This document shows positions 1-4,605 of a DNA stretch of 5,197 nucleotides, piece by piece; the stretch's first letter is position 1; each line of letters starts with the position of its first letter. The position numbers and the translations under genes were made by a program. The DNA comes from Methanobrevibacter sp. UBA586 (GTDB lineage Archaea; Methanobacteriota; Methanobacteria; Methanobacteriales; Methanobacteriaceae): contig DAII01000071.1 of NCBI GenBank assembly GCA_002496065.1, positions 7,440 through 12,636 of the forward strand, in the 5' to 3' direction. The notes under the pieces are model-generated. The model ran no database searches and was not told the origin of the DNA. It worked only from the letters and a program-made list of their open reading frames with translations.

Positions 1-914
1 CTGACATCAAAAGCGATGAGGAAATTTCAGAAGATGTTCTTAAAAAAATTATTGTAGAGCCAAAAGATTTCAAAGAAGCATTAAAAGAAATTCAACCATC
101 TGCACTCAGAGAAGTTATTGTTCAAGTACCAGATATCAAATGGGAAGATATTGGTGGACTTGGAGATGTAAAACAAGAATTACAAGAAGCTGTTGAATGG
201 CCGTTAAGATATCCTGAAAAATTCCAAAAATTCGGTATCAGACCACCTAAAGGAACCTTACTTTACGGTATTCCAGGTACAGGTAAAACCTTACTTGCAA
301 AAGCAGTAGCTAACGAAAGTGAAGCTAACTTCATCTCCGTAAAAGGTCCAGAATTACTCTCCAAATGGGTAGGAGATTCTGAAGCTGGAGTAAGAGAAGT
401 ATTCAGAAAAGCAAGACAAGCAGCACCTACTGTAATCTTCTTTGATGAAATCGATTCTATTGCAAGTAGCCGTAGCGGAAACGATGGAGACAGTGGAGTA
501 ACCAAAAGAGTTGTAAACCAACTTTTAACCGAAATGGACGGTATGGAAGAACTTGAAGACGTTGCTGTAATTGCAGCTACCAACAGGCCGGACATTCTCG
601 ATGCAGGACTCATGAGACCTGGAAGATTCGACAGACACATCAAAGTAGATGTTCCTAACGAAGAAGGAAGACTAGCTATCTTTAAAGTACATACTAAAGA
701 CATGCCTCTTGGAGAGGACGTTGACTTAGAAAAATTAGCACAAGAAACCGAAGGTTACGTTGGTGCTGATATTGAGTCAGTATGTCGTGAAGCTGCAATG
801 TTAACCTTAAGAAATGACATTGACGCCAAAGAAGTACCTAAAAAATACTTCCAAGAAGCTCTTGAAAAAGTCAAACCTTCCGAAGAGGATACTGAACTCA
901 TGCAATATATGTAG
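1..914 (+). CDS. cdc48: Cdc48/VAT-type AAA+ ATPase, C-terminal part (D2 module), 5'-truncated
   Basis: The reading frame is open from base 3 to a TAG at 912-914 and gives the last 303 residues; the N-domain and D1 ring lie outside the window. About 50 residues of D1 tail and linker come first, then the [14 protein letters not shown] entry to D2. Walker A is GIPGTGKT (267-290), the pore loop is KWVGDSE, Walker B is VIFFDEID (432-455), sensor 1 lies in IAATNRP, and RPGRFDR carries the arginine fingers. The helical C-lid follows, and the protein stops soon after it with the tail MQYM. The family forms cytosolic hexamers that use ATP to unfold or extract proteins, and in archaea can feed the 20S proteasome. 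Walker A has Ile where most relatives have Pro (GPPGTGKT); Lys and Thr are intact, so activity is expected. A PAN-type or other single-ring AAA protein is less likely because of the D1-like remnant and linker at the start. Confidence 0.93.
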   Translation, partial: DIKSDEEISEDVLKKIIVEPKDFKEALKEIQPSALREVIVQVPDIKWEDIGGLGDVKQELQEAVEWPLRYPEKFQKFGIRPPKGTLLYGIPGTGKTLLAKAVANESEANFISVKGPELLSKWVGDSEAGVREVFRKARQAAPTVIFFDEIDSIASSRSGNDGDSGVTKRVVNQLLTEMDGMEELEDVAVIAATNRPDILDAGLMRPGRFDRHIKVDVPNEEGRLAIFKVHTKDMPLGEDVDLEKLAQETEGYVGADIESVCREAAMLTLRNDIDAKEVPKKYFQEALEKVKPSEEDTELMQYM

Positions 915-924
915 ATTGACAAAC

Positions 925-952
925 ATGGAGGCTTAAATGCCTCCATTTTTTT
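925..952 (+). terminator. Hairpin plus T7 terminator after the AAA+ ATPase gene
   Basis: A perfect 8-bp inverted repeat, ATGGAGGC (925-932) and GCCTCCAT (939-946), encloses a 6-base loop. A run of seven T (946-952) follows, starting 10 bases after the stop codon. Archaeal RNA polymerase stops at oligo-T tracts, so the T run alone could be enough; the hairpin makes this look like a classical intrinsic terminator. It separates the ATPase transcript from the next gene. Confidence 0.8.
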
Positions 953-997
953 ATAAACCCCAGTAATACTTTTTTTAGATTTTTTAATATTGATAAA

Positions 998-1006
998 TTT
1001 ATTATA
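998..1006 (+). promoter_or_regulatory. Probable TATA box of the marker 8/thiC unit
   Basis: TTTATTATA is centred about 27 bases before the ATG at 1030 and is preceded by the purine-rich ATAAA, which could act as a BRE. Transcription would start at or just before the ATG. That fits the absence of any Shine-Dalgarno before this gene, so the mRNA may be leaderless or nearly so. The surrounding 970-1025 stretch is almost pure A/T, so the exact box is uncertain; TAATATATAATAG at 1013-1025 is an alternative but lies too close to the start. Confidence 0.4.
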
Positions 1007-1029
1007 ATAAAAATAATATATAATAGTCC

Positions 1030-1861
1030 ATGGCCAAACATGTTATAGATGGATTAGGTAAAAGCAAGGTTACAATAGAAAACGGTAAGGTAACCGATGT
1101 TACAGAACCAAAAATTAAATATTGTCCTCTTTTTGATCATCACAGAAATATTAAGGAAATAACTCCAGAAACCATAAGGGAAAATATGGAGTTTAGAATT
1201 AAAGATTTTGGAATGTGTACCAAAAATAGACAGTTAAGAATGAAAGACCATCTTAATTTTGGAATTTTCGAAATAATATGTACTCTTTTTAAAGAAAATA
1301 TAATAGATTGTACCGTAATGGTATGTGAAGGTTGTGGGACTCTCCTGATACATGATGGGGAACTGGCACAGGGTGTCGGTGGAAGAGTTTCAGGACTTGT
1401 GGAAACTTCCCCCATTCCAGAGATTATTGAACAAGTTGGAGTTAAAAATGTGTTGAATGCCAAAACGGCCGAAATAGATCAGGTTAAAGGACTTAGGAAA
1501 GCTATAAGAAACGGCTATAAAAACATTGCAGTTACAATAGCTTTAGCTAGTGATATTAAAGAAATCAACAGACTTAAAGAAATTTATCCTAACGTAAACA
1601 TCTATTTTTGCAGTTCATACGACCGGCATTTCCAAAGAGGATGCAAGAGAACTATTTGACGGAAGTGATGTCATTACTGCATGTGCTTCCAGACACATAA
1701 GGGAAATTGGAGAGAATGAATCTGTAAAAACAGTAGGCCAATCAATACCAATCTATTCAAATACCAAAAATGGTAAAAAGTTTCTTGAATTAAGATTAAA
1801 TCATATAGGTGGAGAAAAACCTCCCAAGGAAAATCCCGATTTACCATATCCTTTAATTTAA
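1030..1861 (+). pseudogene. mmp8: Methanogenesis marker protein 8 (DUF2099 family), split by a frameshift
   Basis: The ATG at 1030 is fixed because in-frame TAA and TAG codons lie just before it. Residues 1-193 read in one frame and contain CPLFDHHR (C32), DFGMC (C63), the CEGCG motif (C99, C102) and GGRVSGLVETSPIPEIIE, all as I recall for methanogenesis marker 8. At the T5 run 1605-1609 the frame breaks: the first frame adds 16 unrelated residues and stops at 1657-1659. The next frame, from GCA at 1610, continues as AVHTTGISKEDARELFD and GSDVITACASRHIREIGE to a TAA at 1859-1861. The joined protein would be about 276 residues, the length I expect. The family occurs in methanogens and its exact biochemical role is not known to me; the paired cysteines suggest metal or redox chemistry (inference). 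The break may be a sequencing indel, a real mutation or recoding. thiC follows within 16 bases, so the two are probably co-transcribed. Confidence 0.85.
1605..1609 (+). other. Frameshift site (T5 run) inside the marker 8 gene
   Basis: The upstream frame reads AAC ATC TAT TTT TGC and the downstream homologous frame starts at GCA 1610. One T too many, or two T missing, restores a continuous protein (junction IYF-AVH or IYFF-AVH). Homopolymer runs are typical places for sequencing or polymerase slippage. Confidence 0.85.
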
Positions 1862-1865
1862 ATAT

Positions 1866-1870
1866 GGAGG
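1866..1870 (+). promoter_or_regulatory. thiC: Shine-Dalgarno GGAGG that selects the TTG start of thiC
   Basis: GGAGG ends one base before the ATG at 1872, too close for initiation there, but seven bases before the in-frame TTG at 1878, which is optimal. The TTG start also gives an N-terminus beginning with Met-Thr-Gln, as I recall for archaeal ThiC proteins. Confidence 0.75.
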
Positions 1871-1877
1871 AATGAAT

Positions 1878-3152
1878 TTGACACAAAAAAGCGAAGCACA
1901 AAAAGGCAATGCAACTCCTGAAATGGAATTTGTTGCAGAAAAAGAAAATATCTCTATTAACAAACTTATAACTTTAATAGCTGAAGGAAAAGTGGTTATT
2001 CCTAAAAATATAAATGGAAACAGTATGGCCTGTGGAATTGGTAAGGACCTAACCACCAAAATAAATGCAAATATCGGATCATCCAGTAAAATTGATGATA
2101 TTGATTTGGAAGTGAAAAAGGCCAAAGTTGCAGTGGAATATGGTGCCGATGCAATTATGGATTTAAGTACCGGCTCAGATTTGATAAATTTTAGAAAAAA
2201 AATAATGGATGCTGTAGATGTACCGATAGGAACTGTTCCAATTTATGAGGCAGGAGTAGCTACTTTAAAGAAAGGTAAAGAAATCATAGAGATGGACCCT
2301 GAAGATATATTTAAATCCATCGAAAATCAAGCAAAAGAAGGAGTAGACTTCATGACCCTACACTGCGGAATTACCAAGGAATTAGTTGACAAACTGCAGA
2401 TAGCTAAAAGAATGATGGGAGTTGTAAGTAGGGGAGGAACCTTTTTAACTTCCTGGATTTACCACAACCAAGAGGAAAATCCATTATATGAAAATTACGA
2501 TTACATCCTAGAAATAGCTTATGAAAATGACATAACCCTAAGTTTAGGTGACGGATTAAGGCCAGGATGCCTTTCCGATGCAAGTGACATTCCTCAAATC
2601 CAAGAACTGGTTAATCTTGGAGTCCTTGTAAAAAGGGCACAAGATGCAAATGTTCAGGTAATGGTAGAAGGTCCGGGACATATGCCGTTAAATCAAATCA
2701 AGGCAAATATGGAAATCCAGAAAACAATATGTTACGGAGCTCCATTTTATGTGTTAGGCCCTCTTGTAACTGATTTGGCACCAGGATATGACCACATTAC
2801 AGGAGCAATAGGCGGAGCAATAGCTGCATTCAGCGGTGCTGACTTTTTATGTTATGTAACTCCTGCAGAACATTTGACCCTTCCTAATCTAGAGGATGTG
2901 AAGGAGGGAGTTGTTGCATCCAAAATAGCTGCAGAGGCTGCAGACGTTGCAAACGGTCTTGAATCCGCATGGGCAAAGGAAAGAGAAATGGCAGTGGCAC
3001 GTAAAAACTTTGACTGGGAAAAACAGTTCGACCTTGCAATTGACAAGTCAAAACCACGTTCCTACAGAAACAAGTGCGAACTTGATGATGATGAAATGTG
3101 TGCCATGTGTGGAGAGTACTGTGCAGCTAAAATAGCTAAGGGAGACTTCTGA
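1878..3152 (+). CDS. thiC: Phosphomethylpyrimidine synthase ThiC
   Basis: ThiC is a non-canonical radical-SAM enzyme that rearranges aminoimidazole ribotide (AIR) into HMP-phosphate, the pyrimidine half of thiamine. From the TTG start the protein is 424 residues, typical of the short archaeal/clostridial form that lacks the N-terminal extension of the E. coli enzyme. Family signatures are clear: GDGLRPGC, VEGPGHMP with H268, YVLGPLVTDLAPGYDHI, GAIGGAIAAFSGADFLCYV and PAEHLTLP with H332. The two histidines match the known metal-binding pair in spacing (64 residues). The cluster-binding cysteines are C408, C411 and C415 in CAMCGEYC. An in-frame ATG at 1872 would add two residues but is badly placed relative to the GGAGG. 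The gene sits 16 bases after the marker 8 gene with no promoter between, so it is probably read from the same mRNA and leaves no room for a TPP riboswitch. No terminator is evident after it. Methanogens often carry a second ThiC, so this may be one of two. Confidence 0.96.
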   Translation: MTQKSEAQKGNATPEMEFVAEKENISINKLITLIAEGKVVIPKNINGNSMACGIGKDLTTKINANIGSSSKIDDIDLEVKKAKVAVEYGADAIMDLSTGSDLINFRKKIMDAVDVPIGTVPIYEAGVATLKKGKEIIEMDPEDIFKSIENQAKEGVDFMTLHCGITKELVDKLQIAKRMMGVVSRGGTFLTSWIYHNQEENPLYENYDYILEIAYENDITLSLGDGLRPGCLSDASDIPQIQELVNLGVLVKRAQDANVQVMVEGPGHMPLNQIKANMEIQKTICYGAPFYVLGPLVTDLAPGYDHITGAIGGAIAAFSGADFLCYVTPAEHLTLPNLEDVKEGVVASKIAAEAADVANGLESAWAKEREMAVARKNFDWEKQFDLAIDKSKPRSYRNKCELDDDEMCAMCGEYCAAKIAKGDF

Positions 3153-3171
3153 CCATCATCTTAAGACAACA

Positions 3172-3182
3172 TTTATATATAA
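3172..3182 (+). promoter_or_regulatory. TATA box of the first glutaredoxin gene
   Basis: TTTATATATAA is a strong archaeal TATA element, preceded by AAGACAACA as a possible BRE. Transcription should start around 3198-3204, giving a short leader that still contains the Shine-Dalgarno at 3209-3213. It begins only 20 bases after the thiC stop. Confidence 0.75.
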
Positions 3183-3208
3183 TAATCAATTATATTATGT
3201 ACACCAAA

Positions 3209-3216
3209 AGGAGATG
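3209..3216 (+). promoter_or_regulatory. Shine-Dalgarno of the first glutaredoxin gene
   Basis: AGGAGATG ends five bases before the ATG at 3222 and differs from a full anti-16S match (AGGAGGTG) by one base. The second glutaredoxin gene carries the same AAAAGGAGATG block, so the leader was probably copied together with the gene. Confidence 0.75.
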
Positions 3217-3221
3217 ATAAA

Positions 3222-3575
3222 ATGAATTATGAATCAAAAAACAGTGACATTACTCATGTACCCGGCAATGATGCAGAAATAAGTGAAATTGAATTCACAC
3301 ATGTTGACGGCCAAAACAAAGGAGACGTTATTTTATTTGCACTTTCCACCTGTGGCTGGTGTAAAAAAACCAGAATGTATCTTGAAGATAATAATGTTGA
3401 ATACAATTATGTGTATGTTGATTTGACTACCGGCCAACAACGTGATGTCGTAATGAGAGAACTTGAAAAATACAATCCAGATATGTCTTTTCCTACACTT
3501 GTCATCAATGGTAGTGAAGTAATTATCGGCTATGAGCCAGATGAACTGGCAAAAGAACTCAATATTTCTGAATAA
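3222..3575 (+). CDS. Glutaredoxin-like thiol carrier, paralogue 1 (CGWC)
   Basis: The 117-residue protein has a glutaredoxin/NrdH-type thioredoxin fold after a 33-residue N-terminal extension. DVILFALSTCGWCKKTR holds the active-site pair C44 and C47, and SFPTLVI holds the cis-proline P91 that contacts the substrate thiol. GYEPDELAKEL forms the C-terminal helix. It has no signal peptide and is expected to be cytosolic. Members reduce protein disulfides by thiol exchange; the physiological target cannot be read from the sequence. CGWC replaces the classical CPYC. The gene has its own TATA box, Shine-Dalgarno and terminator, so it can be expressed alone. It is roughly 70% identical to the next gene over the last 77 residues and aligns without gaps, so the two arose by tandem duplication. 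The nearby ferredoxin:disulfide reductase is a plausible electron source (inference). Confidence 0.9.
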   Translation: MNYESKNSDITHVPGNDAEISEIEFTHVDGQNKGDVILFALSTCGWCKKTRMYLEDNNVEYNYVYVDLTTGQQRDVVMRELEKYNPDMSFPTLVINGSEVIIGYEPDELAKELNISE

Positions 3576-3587
3576 ATACTAATTAAA

Positions 3588-3618
3588 GCAAAAAGGTGCT
3601 AAAAAGCATCTTTTTTGC
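3588..3618 (+). terminator. Hairpin terminator between the two glutaredoxin genes
   Basis: GCAAAAAGGTGCT (3588-3600) pairs with AGCATCTTTTTTGC (3605-3618) around an AAAA loop, with one G-T wobble and one bulged T. The T6 run 3611-3616 serves as the release tract. It lies 12 bases after the stop codon, so the first glutaredoxin is probably transcribed as a single-gene mRNA. Confidence 0.75.
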
Positions 3619-3686
3619 TCATTACTCTTTTTACTAATCTAAATACTTATTTTACCCTAATAATAATTTCTCAAAATACCAAAAAC

Positions 3687-3694
3687 TTTATATA
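3687..3694 (+). promoter_or_regulatory. TATA box of the glutaredoxin 2 / disulfide reductase / ligase unit
   Basis: TTTATATA is preceded by CCAAAAAC, a good BRE-like purine stretch. Transcription should start near 3713-3717. This places the GTG at 3698 upstream of the mRNA start and supports the ATG at 3740 as the true start of the next gene. Confidence 0.75.
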
Positions 3695-3726
3695 TTTGTG
3701 AAAATTATAATTAGCAATTACATAAA

Positions 3727-3734
3727 AGGAGATG
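3727..3734 (+). promoter_or_regulatory. Shine-Dalgarno fixing the start of the second glutaredoxin
   Basis: AGGAGATG ends five bases before the ATG at 3740, the same arrangement as in the first glutaredoxin gene. It rules against the in-frame GTG at 3698, which has no ribosome binding site. Confidence 0.75.
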
Positions 3735-3739
3735 TTATT

Positions 3740-4099
3740 ATGGTAGATAAAACAGTCAATACTAACATTAGTGATGTAAAAGGCAGTGACGAACAACTTA
3801 ACGATATCCAGTTCCATCATGTGGACGGAGAGCAAAAAGGATTCATTGAATTGTATGCTCTTTCCACCTGTGGCTGGTGTAAGCAAACCAGAATGTATCT
3901 TGAAGAACATGACGTTGCATATGACTACATTTACGTTGACTTGACCTCAGGTGAAGAACGTGAAGCAGTTATGGCAGAACTTGAAAAATACAATCCTGAT
4001 TTGTCATTCCCAACATTAGTAATCGGCCATACAGAAGTAATTACCGGTTACGAACCAGAGGAAATGGCAGTAGCTTTAGATATTCATGATGATGAATAA
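3740..4099 (+). CDS. Glutaredoxin-like thiol carrier, paralogue 2 (CGWC)
   Basis: The 119-residue protein aligns without gaps to paralogue 1: C44 and C47 in LSTCGWCKQTR, P91 in SFPTLVI, and the shared HVDG at 27-30 before the fold. The C-terminus is acidic (HDDE). An open frame reaches back to a GTG at 3698, but that codon overlaps the promoter region and lacks a ribosome binding site, so ATG 3740 is chosen. The ferredoxin:disulfide reductase gene starts 11 bases after its stop without a terminator, so the two are very probably co-transcribed and this paralogue is the best candidate for the reductase's direct substrate. In Methanosarcina an NrdH-like protein reduced by such a reductase supplies electrons to class III ribonucleotide reductase; the same role here is an inference. 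Confidence 0.9.
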   Translation: MVDKTVNTNISDVKGSDEQLNDIQFHHVDGEQKGFIELYALSTCGWCKQTRMYLEEHDVAYDYIYVDLTSGEEREAVMAELEKYNPDLSFPTLVIGHTEVITGYEPEEMAVALDIHDDE

Positions 4100-4106
4100 A
4101 GGTGAT
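4100..4106 (+). promoter_or_regulatory. Shine-Dalgarno AGGTGAT deciding the disulfide reductase start
   Basis: AGGTGAT is complementary to the AUCACCU of the 16S 3' end and lies four bases before the ATG at 4111. The in-frame GTG at 4102 is part of this element and so is unlikely to be the start codon. Confidence 0.65.
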
Positions 4107-4110
4107 TGGC

Positions 4111-4596
4111 ATGGGTAAACTCTACGATGATTTTAAAAAGGAAACTGAAAAAACAGGATACTATGTAAATCCGGATGTTGAATTTGTTGAGATGTTACTT
4201 AAAAATATTGATATAAATAAAGAAAGATATGGGTATCCTGCTTGCCCATGCAGATTAGCATCAGGAAACCGTGATAAGGATTTGGGTATCATCTGTCCCT
4301 GCGACTATAGAGATCAAGACCTAGAAGAATACGGCTTCTGTTTCTGTGCCTTATATGTGACCAAAGATGTTATTGAAAATCATAAAAAGATTCATTCCAT
4401 CCCAGATAGAAGAATGAAGGCATTGAAAAAGCAGAAAGAAGAAAAAGAACATGAAATAGAAAAAGTAACCATTGATGGACTTCCATATCCTGTATGGAGA
4501 TGTAAGGTTTGTGGTTACTTGTGTGCTCGTCCTGAGCCACCTGAAACCTGTCCAATATGTCATGCAGACAAGGACAGATTTGAAAAATTTATATAA
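4111..4596 (+). CDS. Ferredoxin:disulfide reductase: FTR catalytic domain fused to rubredoxin
   Basis: The protein is 161 residues from ATG 4111. Residues 1-95 match the catalytic (beta) chain of ferredoxin:thioredoxin reductase, with CPC (45-47), CPC (62-64) and CFC (77-79). By analogy with the plant enzyme, C45, C62, C64 and C77 bind the [4Fe-4S] cluster and C47 and C79 form the redox disulfide. A charged Lys/Glu-rich linker (about 103-120) leads to a short rubredoxin-like domain of about 35 residues: WRCKVCGY (C131, C134) and CPIC (C147, C150) form an Fe(SCys)4 site, with an extra C138. The family takes single electrons from ferredoxin and reduces a protein disulfide, with no need for the plant variable subunit. 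Methanosarcina has a similar rubredoxin-fused enzyme. The upstream glutaredoxin is the likely partner. The middle residue of the third motif is Phe, where the plant enzyme has a functional His. A GTG at 4102 would add three residues but is part of the ribosome binding site. Confidence 0.93.
   Translation: MGKLYDDFKKETEKTGYYVNPDVEFVEMLLKNIDINKERYGYPACPCRLASGNRDKDLGIICPCDYRDQDLEEYGFCFCALYVTKDVIENHKKIHSIPDRRMKALKKQKEEKEHEIEKVTIDGLPYPVWRCKVCGYLCARPEPPETCPICHADKDRFEKFI
4588..4595 (+). promoter_or_regulatory. Possible internal TATA-like element before the ligase gene
   Basis: TTTATATA covers the last codons of the disulfide reductase gene. It matches the other TATA boxes in the window, but its centre is only about 15 bases before the ligase ATG, too close for a start site that keeps the first codon. 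It could be chance, or could serve a ligase mRNA only if the start site is unusually near. Confidence 0.2.
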
Positions 4597-4605
4597 GTGT
4601 CTAAT

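Noticed and set aside
263..703. 146-codon minus-strand open frame opposite the AAA+ ATPase
   Set aside because: It is the antisense of the conserved Walker A to D2 core, is low-complexity Ser/Leu-rich and has no promoter or ribosome binding site.
915..1029. Small RNA or short gene between the ATPase and marker 8 genes
   Set aside because: The only structure is the 925-952 terminator hairpin, and the rest is A/T-rich promoter sequence without a convincing start codon and ribosome binding site.
1862..1877. Possible TPP riboswitch controlling thiC
   Set aside because: Only 16 bases separate the marker 8 stop and the thiC start, and they hold just the Shine-Dalgarno. The 3' end of the marker gene reads as normal coding sequence.
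1674..2125. Minus-strand open frames across the marker 8 / thiC junction
   Set aside because: They mirror clear + strand coding sequence, have no recognisable domains and are long only because the + strand codons rarely produce reverse stops.
3698..3739. N-terminal extension of the second glutaredoxin from GTG 3698
   Set aside because: The codon abuts the TATA box, lies before the likely transcription start and has no ribosome binding site. ATG 3740 has a strong one and gives a protein that aligns end to end with paralogue 1.
3576..3739. CRISPR, insertion or other repeat between the glutaredoxin genes
   Set aside because: The spacer holds only a terminator hairpin and a TATA box; no direct repeats or terminal inverted repeats are seen. 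The similarity of the two genes is ordinary paralogy.
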